Shown: positions 11,717-22,546 of the stretch, piece after piece
Numbering within the stretch: position 1 is the first letter of the stretch
Layout: the number at the start of each line of letters is the position of its first letter
NCBI GenBank assembly: GCA_963921825.1
Contig: OY997594.1
Coordinates: 66,821,675-66,885,674, forward strand
Length of the DNA stretch: 64,000 nucleotides
DNA from: Erodium maritimum
Taxonomy: Eukaryota; Streptophyta; Magnoliopsida; Geraniales; Geraniaceae
Direction of reading: 5' to 3'
The notes under the pieces: generated by a model
The model's input: only the letters and a program-made list of their open reading frames with translations
Databases searched by the model: none
Told to the model about the DNA's origin: nothing
Made by a program: the position numbers and the translations under genes

Positions 11717-13129
11717 ATGTCCGACGACGAGGTTATGTTCGACGCTGAGGAGATGACGTACGAGGAGCTGGCTCCCCGGATGCCGACGCATGCGGAGATG
11801 GCAGCCCAACTGCCGACATATGAGGAGATGGCAGCCCAAATGCAGCCAGCTGTGCGACGTTTCCGGTGGATGATGGAGAGGCAGATGCAGGCAGTAATGC
11901 CAAGGGTCCAGAGGGCCATCCGTGGGGAACCAATGCGCCGAGAGATTAACAGAAACCGTGCGGAAGCCCACATCCAATTGATGGCGAACTATTTTGACGA
12001 ACAACCCCTATATGGCCCTGAAATGTTCAGGCGTCGGTTCCGTATGTGCAGACCACTTTTCCAACGGATTATGAATGCGGTGAAGGCTCACGACCCTTAC
12101 TTCATTGGATGGAGGCCCGACGCTGCCTCACGGCCGGGCTTATCAACGGAGCAGAAGTGCACCGCCGCTATACGGATGCTTGCGTATGGGTCCTCGGCCG
12201 ATTCATTGGACGAAACTCTGCGCATTGGGGTAAGCACCATACTTGAATGTTTACGTAAGTTTTGCAAGGCCGTCATTGAGGTATTCGGAGCCGAGTATCA
12301 GCGTACACCCACACCGGCTGACATGGACCGCTTACTCCGAGAAGGGTATGGTCGAGGGTTTCCCGGAATGGCGGGGAGTCTTGACTGTATGCATTGGAAG
12401 TGGAAGAATTGCCCAACCGAAGCGCAAGGAGCCCATGGACGTGGAGGTCACCACGGGGAGAAGACGATTATGCTTGAAGTTGTAGCGTCCCGTGATTTAT
12501 GGATTTGGCATGCATTTTTCGGGATGGCTGGATCGATCAACGACATCAACGTCCTCAACCACAGCCACTTATTCCAAGACGCTTACTGCGGCAAAGAACT
12601 TGCTGTTGAGTACTACATCAACGGTCATCGGTACGACCGACCTTATTACTTGGTGGACGACATTTACCCAGCATGGGCACGGTTCGTGAAGACTATTCGG
12701 CATCCCTACGAGCCCAAAGAGAAGTTGTTTGCTAGATGCCAAGAAGGTGCTCGGAAAGATATTGAAAGGGCTTTTGGAGTACTTCAAGCAAGGTGGCACA
12801 TCATTTCCCGTCCCGCTCGTAGTTGGAGCAAACACACTTTGGCTGATATCATGCACACTTGCATAATTCTACACAACATGATTGTACAGGATGAGCGCGA
12901 CCGGTACGAGTATGGGGAGGAGGAGTTGTTGTGGGCGCAACCTCCAGAAATGCCGAATTGGACACCACCGGAACGATGGCACCACGGACCAGGGCCATTG
13001 CCATACCAGCAACGAGTGGATGCTCAACAAAGTGTCATAAATCCTGAGACCCACCATCAACTACAACAAGATCTTATGGAGCACTTATGGGATCGCTTTG
13101 GAGCTGGTTTCCATGACGACGACGAGTAG
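11717..13129 (+). CDS. PIF/Harbinger transposase (plant transposon protein family), intact
   Basis: An uninterrupted 470-residue transposase/nuclease of the HARBI1-like DDE family, the enzyme that cuts and rejoins the transposon at TWA sites. The three acidic residues are visible: D223 in GSLDCMHWKW, D276 in GSINDINVL and E350 in KDIERAFGVLQARW. A helix-turn-helix-like segment precedes the core (LSTEQKCTAAIRMLAYG, residues ~142-158). The N-terminus (13-42) is three copies of a ten-residue repeat, (P)TYEEMAAQ(L/M). The start is chosen because ATGTCCGACGA is conserved in the copy at 48987 and follows a conserved leader and TATA. It is close to the frameshifted copy at 47591-48987. Autonomous Harbingers normally also need a Myb-like protein, which is missing here. 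It is a TE gene, not a host gene. Confidence 0.9.
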   Translation: MSDDEVMFDAEEMTYEELAPRMPTHAEMAAQLPTYEEMAAQMQPAVRRFRWMMERQMQAVMPRVQRAIRGEPMRREINRNRAEAHIQLMANYFDEQPLYGPEMFRRRFRMCRPLFQRIMNAVKAHDPYFIGWRPDAASRPGLSTEQKCTAAIRMLAYGSSADSLDETLRIGVSTILECLRKFCKAVIEVFGAEYQRTPTPADMDRLLREGYGRGFPGMAGSLDCMHWKWKNCPTEAQGAHGRGGHHGEKTIMLEVVASRDLWIWHAFFGMAGSINDINVLNHSHLFQDAYCGKELAVEYYINGHRYDRPYYLVDDIYPAWARFVKTIRHPYEPKEKLFARCQEGARKDIERAFGVLQARWHIISRPARSWSKHTLADIMHTCIILHNMIVQDERDRYEYGEEELLWAQPPEMPNWTPPERWHHGPGPLPYQQRVDAQQSVINPETHHQLQQDLMEHLWDRFGAGFHDDDE

Positions 13130-13483
13130 TCGTTTGTGCTCTTGGAGCTGGTTTGTTTTGAGTTGTATTAAAAGGGGTTGAATAAAATTAGAAGTTCATT
13201 TATATTCGTGTTGAATTTATTAATTATTGATTGTCTTTAATTATTTATTTCCAAAATTGTTTAAATTATGACTAAATTAAACGGTTTCTGATAACGAATT
13301 AAATAAAACAGGAAAATAACAAATAATAATCCAGTCAGCACTGTTCTGCACTCCCAGGACCTCAAGGTCCTTTCTGTTGCAAAACACCCACTTTTCTGCA
13401 CTCCCACTCCCTGACTTTTGTCCAGTCAGCACAAGGTCTGCACTCCCACTCCCTGACCAAGGTCCTTTCTGTTGTACATGCTC

Positions 13484-13570
13484 TTACGACACTACTGGGT
13501 CAAGGATCAGGCGACACTGTATTTTGGAGTTCAATTCTTATCTGATCAAACACTACAACATAAACTTATT
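13484..13570 (+). other. Possible old LINE fragment, left half
   Basis: This short stretch between the Harbinger and the minus-strand LINE joins 19056-19200 once the LINE and its target duplication are removed. The joined frame reads …NLLMCLFSKLSNEALG… then …FTKDEVIRAVSVYSRNKAQG, reminiscent of the segment just before the LINE reverse transcriptase palm (FTxEEV…NKAPGPDG). The similarity is weak and short. Confidence 0.3.
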
Positions 13571-13599
13571 TTTTTTTTTTGAGAAATTGGGATATTGTA

Positions 13600-16500
13600 T
13601 TAATTCAAATCACCCGACAAGGCATGATACAGAACATCCGGAATGACCATAACGGCCCAATCAACATTCTCCCAAACTAGAGCATTACGAGCTAACACAT
13701 GTGCTACTGTATTAGCTGTCCGGCCAACAAACTGCAACCTGCAACCTTTCATGCTCTGTAGTAACTCCCTACATTCCTTGATCACCAAGCCGAACGGGGT
13801 CAACAACTCGAAGACTCCCACCTCCAAACCCTCCTCCTGAACCCAAATCAGAGCCTCCCTGATACTTAACAATTCAACCAATTCAGTTGCACAACAGTTA
13901 AGAAACACCAGACATTTAGCACTCCTCATAGCTCCCGCCTCATCTCTACAGACCATACCCCCTCCTCCCCTACTAGGGTCCAACACTACACCATCAATAT
14001 TTACCTTCAACTCACTAGAGTTCGGTCTCTGCCACTTCTCCCAAACCCGGCTCCCAATGCTCGGGTGCACGTCTTTCCTGTTTGCAAGGTCCAGTCCCGA
14101 AGTACTATCTGGGCCTCGAACCAAGCTTCCCCTGGCGGACGTACCTTCTGCTCCCAAACCCTTAGATTGCGTGACCTCCAAAGCTCCCACCACATAACCA
14201 ACACCTTCTCCATTAACCCCTCCTCACCTCTTTCCATCACCCCGAACAACCAGTTCCTCAAAGCCTCTCCTTCCTCTGGTACTTCTACCCCTACCTGATC
14301 CCACACCGCCGCCACATCTCCACATCCAAAGAATACATGTCATTCCGTCTCCAGTGATCCACACCTCCCACAGTCTTCAAGAACAGGAACATACCTGCCT
14401 TTCAGGTTAACGTTCGTAGGTAGGGAGCCCGTTAGAGCTCGCCACCCCATATGCTTTATCTTCGGGGGCACAGCTGCATTCCAAAACGCCTTCCAGAACC
14501 GAGCCAGGTTCTCCTCCGAACGTCCCCCTTTACGATCCTGTAACATCCTATACACCTCGCGGACCTTTAGGTCCCCACTTCTCGAGCCCCACCAATACCA
14601 CCTATCCACCACCGGGTTCCTTGGTAGTGGAATAGAAGATATTAATGCCGCCACCTCCGGTCTAATCTGACCGGCCAGTTTCACTCTATCCCATTTATTC
14701 TGCTCCGGCAAAAACAATTCCGCCACCCTCATGTCCGACGCCACGCCCACCATCGGATCCATCCACCCGACCTCTCTCGGCAGCCATTGATGTCCCATGA
14801 CCCAAAAGGATCGCCCATCTCCAATGCATCGTCTAGCCCTCTCCCGTACCACCTGTTGCCCCTCCAAGATGCTAGTCCAAATGTAACTACATTCCGCTCT
14901 ACTTTTCGCATCAATGAAATCTGACTCGGGATAATACTTCGCCTTTAGAAGCGTTGCAACCAGGATCTCTGGGTTCTTCAACAACCTCCAACCCTGTTTA
15001 GCTAACAGGGCTAGATTTATGTCTGCATAGCTTGTTCCAATTTTTCCACTTCAAACCTTTACCTGTTTTTGCATCATGACTCCACCAATACCGATTCATG
15101 ATGACCTCAATCTCCTGGATTATACCAGCTGGCATTTTATACACTCCCATTGTGTAAGTAGGCAGAGCTTGAATAAATGCCTTCAGCAAGACTTCCTTCC
15201 CCGCCTTGCTTTACAAGAGTTCATCCCATCCTTATAGTTTCCTGACAATCCGGTCCCTGATAAAGGCAAAACTGATTGTCCTTTTACGTTGAATAATCGA
15301 TGGGAGCCCCAGATGCATCCCCGTATCCTCGACTTCTCTCATACCCAGTACCTCCTTAACATCCCTGCGGGTCTCATGATTAGTATTCGGGCTGAACATC
15401 ACCGAAGACTTCTCTAAATTCACCTTCTGCCCCGACGCCGCCTCATATTGTCTCAGAATAGTCCTCCAAGCATTAGCCTCTGTCACAGTAGCTCCTGAAA
15501 ACAAAAAGCTATCGTCGGTGAAAAATAGATGGGACACTGCCGGCGCCCTCCTCGCTATACAACCGCCCTTCAGTTGTCCCTCTACTTCGCCTTTTTTAAT
15601 CAACCTCGATAGTCCTTCAACACAAATAATGAATAGGTATGGTGATAGCGGGTCCCCCTGTCTCAGACCCCTTTCTACCCTCAACGGGCCAATCTGTCTC
15701 CCCTCAGAAGCTACCCACATCACCGGAGTACGGACACACTCCATTGTGAGCTCCACCCAACTCTGGTGGAAACCCATTCTCGTCAACACCTTCTCCAGGT
15801 AGCCCTACTCGATGCGATCATAAGCCTTGCTCATGTCTAATTTCATTTCCATGAGTCCTTCCGTCCCTTGTTTCCTCCCACAAATGTGGTGTAGTAATTA
15901 CCCCGATATGATAATGTTGTCCGTTATCAATCTACCTGCCAGGAACGCACTTTGCGACTTAGATATAACCTTGTGGAGGAGTTTCTTCATCCTGTTGACC
16001 ATTACTTTCGAAATCACCTTGTACAATACATTGCACAATGCGATTGGGCGATACTCCCCGATCACTTTCGGTCTCTTCACCTTCGGGATCAAGACCAAAT
16101 TGGTCTCATTTAACCTGTCCGGCAGCTTCCTATTATGGAATGCCTCCCGTACCAGCTGCCAGACTCCATCCCCCACCGTACTCCAGAAGTTCTGATAATA
16201 ACCCGGATTAAAACCATCCGGTCCTGGTGATTTCAATGGCTCCATGCTGAACACCGCTTTCCTCACTTCACTTTTAGAAACCGGTTTCAACAACACATTA
16301 TTGTCCTCTTCCGAAATGGACGTGGGTACTAACACGCTCACCTCGTCGTCCACTACAGTGGACGCTTTGAATATCTCATTAAAATGCCCTTCAATCTCCG
16401 ATTCCAAACCGTTGTCCCACGAGACCCACCCTCCCGTCCTCGTTCTCAATCTCCTTATTCGGTTTCTCCTCCGCCTTGACGACGCCTTTGCATGGAAGTA

Positions 16501-17564
16501 TTTCGAATTCATGTCACCACCTTTTAACCAGAATTGTTTCGCCCGTTGCTTCCACTTCAAATTCTTCCTTCTCAGCAGCTCATTCAACCTGCATCGCAGA
16601 TATTGAATCTGCGCACCCCTTTGTGCATCCCACGGCCCTAGTAAGGACTTTAGTTCGGATTGTGTTGCTCTAATCTGATTCTCCAACTCCCTATACTTAT
16701 GTCGAGCCCACTACGATAGTACCTCAGCCACCCGTCTATTTCTTTCCACAGGGGACTTATCTCCATTCAACTCCCACACCTCTTTCACCAACCGGCCACA
16801 TTCCTCCTCCTCGGTCCAAGACTGCTCGAACCGAAACGTTCTCCTTTGCCTTCGCACCCTTTCCCTCTCTCCTCTAAAAATTATCGGGGCGTGGTCTGAT
16901 GGCGCCAATCCTCCATGAGTTAAACTAGACTCAGGAAACATCTCCACCCATCCACGATTCACTAACGCCCGATCTAGTTGGATCTCCATCCCATCCGCCC
17001 TATGCCTCCCCTTCTCCCATGTGTATCTGTGACCTTATATCTCCACATCCCGAAGCACACAATCCTCCATTGCTTCCCTAAACCCCGTTATTAAATTTGA
17101 CGGGTATGGTTGCAACCTCTTGTATCATCCGCTCCCATGACGTTATTGAGATCACCTATAACCAACCAAGGCATCTCCACTTCGACTAGTGCTAGACGTC
17201 GCAATAACGCCCACGTGTTATACCGTAGTTCTCTCATTGGTTCGCCATACATACCTGTCACTCTAACTGTGGCACCATCCCCCGTTGGGACCAACAAATC
17301 CACATGGTTTTTATCAAACGTTCTCAAGCTCCCTTCATCCTTGTTCCTCCAAAGCATAGCTAATCCTCCACTTGTCCCCCTTGGCTTTACTACGAAAGCC
17401 CCTTCAAAACCCACACTTCTCCTGATTCGTTGGATCACCACTTCCTCCACCTTTGTTTCACTAAGAAAAACAACGTCGGGCCTCTTTTGAGCTATGAGCT
17501 CGATAAGGAATTGTTCATCCCAGGGATTCCCAAGCCCCCGGCAGTTCCAAGCCAATACAATCAT
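13600..17564 (-). pseudogene. LINE ORF2: endonuclease, RT, zf-RVT, RNase H
   Basis: The endonuclease starts at 17564 (VLAWNCRGLGNP, FLSETKV, WLVIGDLNN) and is interrupted near 17091. The reading resumes in another frame with the end of the endonuclease (16989-16711: QLDRALVN, SDHAPI) and the RT (16686-15232): SPGPDGFNPGYYQNFW, IALCNVLYKVISKV, LRQGDPLSPYLF and FTDD, an F-T-D-D in place of FADD. Stops lie near 16700 and 15890, with a frameshift near 15000. The zf-RVT region (14984-14340, PPKIKHMGWRAL… CGRCGS) is followed by another frameshift and an RVT_3-type RNase H (14193-13600: LKVNIDGVV… ELVELLSIREAL… RTANTVAHVLAR). The domain order is that of a complete plant L1 ORF2, but the protein cannot be made in one piece. 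Confidence 0.85.
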
Positions 17565-18896
17565 TGTGATTGGCGGGGTTTCTTAGCAACCCTCGCCAAA
17601 TCCTGTGCAGCATCTTCCTGTAGACGAGACACTAGTGAGCCAGGGTCCACATTAAGATCAACACTGATAACATCAATCTTCCTTTTCCTTGAGTCAGTCT
17701 CCCCCACCTTGCCTCCTCCCCCCTTATATCAGCTCGCCCCTTAGGCCTAACCTTTACATACTTCCCTGCCTTCACCATCCCATCACTACTTTTAACCATT
17801 GCCGCCCCTTGGCCCTTTCCAGTTGTCACTGGTAACACATTCTCCATCTCACCCATCTTTTCCTCACCTTCCAACCCTGCCACAGTTCTTGCCACCACTC
17901 CTCCCTCCTCCACCTCCTCCATATCTTCTGATGTACTCCTCCTTCCCCCGTCCCCCCAACCTTCTCTCCACTTAAAGCCTTGCCTCCATTCTTCTCCACC
18001 TCCCTACGTTCCAACTCCTTGACAGAGCCCCTTCTTGCCCAGTTCCCAATCGGGGATTCCGAACGTTCCTTATCACTCCATCTCGGAGTCTCCGACCTCC
18101 CCCTGTCAGTTCGTGTCCACTGTCTCCCCTCCCTCTCCTGTCCCTCATTTCGTACTCCCAGCACCGGTCTCGGAGGCTCCACTTTCATGTGACCTCCATA
18201 CCTCCCTGGGACCTTCAATATCTCCGGGTCCACTTCACATGCCTTCTCCTTATGGCTCAGACGTCCACACCTATAACAGAAGTCTGGGATGCGTTCGTAT
18301 TGTAACCTCACCACAGTTAGCTTAACTCCTTCTCCCAACGTGATTTTAGTGGTGTTCTTCAAAGGCTTCTCTATATTCCACCTTACCCGAATACGAATAT
18401 AGTCTTCCTTCGCTCCTCCTTCATCATTACAATCGGCCTCAATAAACTTCCCCACCTGATTTCCAATGACCTCACCCACCGGCTTGGTCAATGCTATGAA
18501 CGGCAAGTTCGAAGCATGCAACCATAATGACGTTTGATCAAACTTTATGTCCACAACATTCTGCTCTGGTGAAAACTTTGTCAGAGCGACCAACGCATTG
18601 TTAAAACTCTAGGGTTCCATCTCCAGCACCTTATTTCTATCCCTCTCCGACCTGAAAAAGAAACCAGTTACCTTAGGGCTTAGGGTTTGTATTTCCATAC
18701 CTTCTACATCCCAAGCATTGCGCATCACTGATCGGAATACCTCCTCCTTATATCGTTTATCAGACAGGACCTTAGTCGCCAGACCAATCCGATACCTGTC
18801 GCCCCCAAGGTGAAGCACCTCATCCGGAATCACAGCCGGGTCCTCGTCGTCACTATCTATGACAACACCTTTCAACTTCTCTTGAATCTTCTCCAT
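17561..18896 (-). pseudogene. LINE ORF1: DUF4283 + CCHC knuckle
   Basis: The start is at 18896 (MEKIQEKLKGVVIDSDDEDP). A DUF4283-type N-domain is cut by an in-frame TAG (18609-18611); the same frame resumes with LWLHASNLPFIALTKPVGEVIG and a zinc knuckle CYRCGRLSHKEKAC (CX2CX4HX4C). A basic, Glu/Arg/Gly-rich tail follows. A frameshift near 17940, and at least one more, lead to the conserved end …VAKKPRQSQ. That reading's TGA (17563-17561) overlaps the ORF2 start ATG (17564-17562) as ATGA. The family role is RNA binding in the L1 RNP. Confidence 0.8.
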
Positions 18897-19055
18897 TCTC
18901 GCAGACAGTAGTAGCCGCCCCAGTTACGCAGGACCAACCACCACTTTCACAACCACTGCAAACTGTCCCGATCACCGGACTCCCTGGTACCCTCCTCCGC
19001 ACATCTATTAGGCGGCGGAACGCTAACTTTGAGAACCGAAAATATCAGACCAAAG

Positions 19056-19339
19056 ACTACAACATAAACTTATTGATGTGCCTTTTTTCTAAATTATCTA
19101 ATGAGGCGTTAGGGCTGCTATTTACTAAGGATGAGGTTATCCGGGCAGTGTCCGTATATTCACGGAATAAGGCTCAGGGCTATATGTTAGGTTGTAAAGC
19201 CTAATAGGTTTTGTGGGCCCATCCTAGAGTTCTAGGGGTTTTTTTTTGTCTTCTCTTATGTGTGGAAGGATAAGGATAAGAAGCAGGGGAAACCATGGGT
19301 CCTAACCCCTTTTGAGGTTTGTTTTGACAATCATAACTA
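19056..19339. other. Flank of LINE: possible old LINE RT fragment (right half)
   Basis: Bases 19075-19190 continue the weak LINE-RT-like reading interrupted by the younger LINE (LFTKDEVIRAVSVYSRNKAQG). Bases 19200-19339 show nothing recognisable beyond a T9 run. Confidence 0.3.
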
Positions 19340-19515
19340 GGCTTGACCTTTTTTTTGCACTTCTCAACTGTGACCTTTCCATATTGTGCACAAACTAACA
19401 ATTTCCGTCTATTTTGACGATTATGTTAGGAAAATGCTACTGTGCACGTGACCAACACATGTCCAAAAAACTAACGGAATCGTCAAAACTATTGTTTCTC
19501 TTTATCCATGTCTTC
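19340..19515. repeat. Dispersed ~130-bp repeat copy
   Basis: The segment GCTTGACCTTTTTTTTGCACTTCTCAACTGTGACCTTT… resembles 8068-8200 (GCTTGACCTTTTCTTGTGCTTCCCAACTATGACATTT…) and part of 1415-1460. It contains TTTTGACGAT and, about 60 bp later, ATCGTCAAAA as an inverted pair, which could be a foldback or MITE remnant. No target duplication was found. Confidence 0.35.
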
Positions 19516-22500
19516 TCTCATCATGAACAACTAAATCCTCATAATATAGGGTTTTGGGCGATTAAGAATTTAATTTCTATGTATTGAATGCTTATAATGT
19601 TGTAAATGTTGAATCTAGGCTAAGGTTTATGATTTCTTTGCACGTAATGCCCTATCTCTCGTGTAGACTTAATAGATGATGTTAATTAGTATCTAATACT
19701 CGAGAGATGAGAATCGTAATTAGTCTAAATTCAATTATAAGTTGACTTTTAATCTAAACTAGTAATAGCTAGGTTTACCGACGAAGAGGAACCACCTGAA
19801 GAACATTTCTCAGTACCTTCGCTGGAAGAAGATGCACATCTGGTAGCTAAAGACTCACCTCCTACAGTTGACGACTAACCTCCTACTGCTGACGACTCAT
19901 CCAGGTACCCCCGAGGAACCATGGTGTTACTCCTTTGAAGGGTGGTCTGGAAAATGGTACATGCTAACTCCCCATTGTTGGCCTTATCACATATCTCTTC
20001 CTCAAGTTGACTTTGTACACCCATATGACGTTGATTAGTCAGATAAAGGATTGGATTCGTTGTCTTTTTTATCAGCAGTGCAAAGTTAAATTAAAACCTC
20101 TCATAAGGTAAAAGAGGAGTACATGGAGATGATGGTCTAGGTACAGACATGAAGGAGGAGCACTGACATAATAGGTCAGCCTCGTGATAATCCCAACAAG
20201 GGGAACAACCTGAAACAAGAAAGAGCATACCTCTAGAAGGAACCTCGGCATCCCGACATGGGAGCAAATCATACAAAGAAGGTCTAAAAACCATATTTTA
20301 CAACCATAAAGAACAAACCAAGTAAAAAAGAGGTCTATCACCTGGATTTTACAACCATGAAGCGTAGTAAAGTAAATGTCTTTCACCCAGATTTGTCAAC
20401 CTTTAAGCACAAACGATACTGACTAAAAACCAATCAACAACCTAAGAATTTAGAACACCCTGTCTCATTAGGATCATCAACCTGTCACACACACTGGAAG
20501 ACGAACACTAACACATCAACGACCAGCACCGAAAGCGAAAAAGACAATTTCGATGAGTAATACCCACACGAACACAGTAATCCCTAAAAACGAATATGAA
20601 AGTAAGCATATGAAAGGCATAATGTCCAAACCAGTCACCAGCGGTCAGCACCTTTAACCAGGGAGTCATAGCCATATAAGTGAAAGGAAGCAGATGAATA
20701 TCAAACAAATACAAATAAAAGGCAAAGCGGGGATACAAATCTTAAGCTGAAGAGAGGAATAAACCAGTATCAATACCTCGACGAACCTTTAGATCCACGA
20801 CGATCAACACCTGGATGGATGAATAAATGCATCCCACGACCGGATCTGAAGTAGAACACCTAGCAACCAGACGAACCATCAGAAGCAGGAAGAGAAGCTT
20901 TGCAACGATCCACACCTTGTATGATGAAGAAGCGCACTAAACACCTCCAATGACCCGAAAGATGCTCTAGCGCCAAGACCCCCGAGAGACGGATTAGATA
21001 TTGGAGCTCATCTTAGTCCTCCAAATCCTCAATCCAGTCAACACCGAGAAAAGACCCAAGGGGGGAGGACTGGTATTTCTACCGAGTACGAGCTCAGACC
21101 TCCAAGCAGGCAGCAGTAAGTCAAAACTCTCGGGGATTCAATGTTGGAACTCGAGCTGAGCGTTCTGAAACTGAGAGTAGTTAGTCTTCAATGGCAAAAC
21201 CCAAGTGAGGACCCAAATGGGAAGACCTGTAATGATACCGAGCAAGAGCCAACTTGAAGACGGACATAATTGACACCAAAAATAACAGAGAAGCGACACA
21301 TCACATCAAGGGTCACACCTAAACCGAGTCAAAATACCCGACACCGGCGAGGACCAAAGAATCCGAAAAACTCGCTTTGGATGACCACACCACCAAGGTA
21401 CGGACTTCCAAAACTCCGCCAAGGCAACGACGCGTTGCCACTACAACCAAAGCAACGGGACGAGACCGAGACTCCGACCATCGAGGCCGGAAAATAGAGT
21501 AAGCCTCTCAAAAAAGTTGACAACCCAAGAACCCACGAGCAGCACCAAAGAACCCTCAAACGCAGCAGCACTCTGAGCTTCTGGAACCAAATCTAAGCTG
21601 AAACAAACGAAGAAGCTTCAAAATGTCAGATCTGAAAAATGAATGCCATGAGAGCTCTTAAAGAAGAACCACCACGGCATCCACAATCACCACACGTTGG
21701 CCGAATCCACCACAGTTAGCTAGAGACCTCCACATCCCGAACGAAACTTTCGAGCTCCGGAGAGAAGTCGCATCGGTGAACAAGACGCAAGAACTGAAGG
21801 TTAAAGGAGGCCCGGCCAAGAAGTCCCACCAGGACGGGACCTCAAACAATAACGGTAGGAACTACTTCGATAGACGAGGGGATTATGTCTGCAAAACCGA
21901 CTTCTCGTAAAGATCGGGAAAAGGAGGAAGACAGAGGAGGCAAGAGGGAGAAGGTGGAGGAGGAAGAAGATGAGTGGGGGATGAAGGGGTAAAAGGACGA
22001 AGAAGGGAAGCCGGACCGGTTGTCGGGGATCTGAACGCCGAGGGCAAGCTCAAAGGAACGAGAAAACGCAGAAGCCGGAGGGAAGACAGAAGAACTGGAG
22101 GGGGTGCTCTGCCGACAACCGCCACGGCAAAGGCCGTAGCCATCACCGACGTGAAGGGTCTGAGGTAGGGTTGTACAGTTGCAGTGGAGAGAGAATGGAG
22201 CTCTTTTTCGTTTCTGGTCATTAATGTTTAGTTACTGAAGTATATGGTTGGATTCGTTATTGTCTTGTAGCGAGGTTGGGTTCGGCAAACATTTCTGGCC
22301 AAAATGGACTAGTGGTTAGAGAAGAAAGGTTGATTGAGGAGAGAGAAAGGAAAAAAGCATGTACGAATTAGTCGACGTTAAGAGAGACAAACGGAAAAAG
22401 AGAAGAAACATCACTGAAACGTCACCCTTGTAGTGCTCTACAAAGAATAAGAGGGGCGACATAGGGGGGAGAAGGAAATAGGGTTAGTTTTATATGAGGT

Positions 22501-22543
22501 GTGTGAGTGTGTATTTATAAGAAGATAGGTCTAAACATTGGTT
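19516..22543. other. Unassigned non-coding stretch
   Basis: No gene is supported over about 3 kb. On the minus strand, 22221 to ~21600 is rich in C/T and reads like a long retroelement or gene leader (Pro/Ser/Leu-rich translations such as the frame at 21883-22221), followed by more C/T-biased, stop-interrupted sequence down to ~20050. Bases 19765-20000 contain a short Glu/Pro-rich plus-strand reading with stops. I see no LTR ends, TIRs or target duplications that define an element. It may be the 5' region of a decayed LINE or a LARD-like non-coding element. Confidence 0.3.
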
Positions 22544-22546
22544 TTA

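Larger units (their letters stand above)
8661..13483 (+). mobile_element. PIF/Harbinger transposon with nested solo LTR
   Basis: The ends are GAGCAAGGACAAC (8661-8673) and, inverted, GAGCATGTACAAC (13471-13483), 11 of 13 matching. The flanking trinucleotide TTA (8658-8660 and 13484-13486) is the TWA target duplication typical of the superfamily. Removing the solo LTR (8685-11372) and its duplicated 5 bp leaves about 2,130 bp, the same length as the complete copy at 47234-49365. The element encodes one transposase (11717-13129) and has GC-rich subterminal sequence at the 5' end. The 3' part (13130-13483) is AT-rich and then carries repeated CTGCACTCCCA / GTCAGCAC boxes. No Myb/SANT-type second ORF is present. 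Confidence 0.88.
13571..19055 (-). mobile_element. LINE (L1-like, zinc-knuckle ORF1), minus strand, TSD-flanked
   Basis: A full-length-looking L1-type element read on the minus strand: ORF1 from 18896, ORF2 from 17564, and a 3' poly(A) seen as the T-run at 13569-13580. ACTACAACATAAACTTATT occurs at 13552-13570 and again at 19056-19074, a target duplication of up to 19 bp. Its ORF1 carries a CCHC knuckle and ORF2 ends with an RNase H-like domain, so it belongs to a different plant L1 group from the element at 1477-8004. Several stops and frameshifts make it non-autonomous now. Confidence 0.88.

Noticed and set aside
11717-13129. Treating the intact 470-aa nuclease as a domesticated host HARBI1-like gene
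   Set aside because: It lies between matching TIRs and TTA duplications, and has close relatives in the same window with the same ends, so it is a transposon gene.
21883-22221. A Pro/Ser/Leu-rich minus-strand ORF of 112 codons
   Set aside because: Biased C/T sequence gives such frames without stops; there is no motif, conserved partner or splice support.
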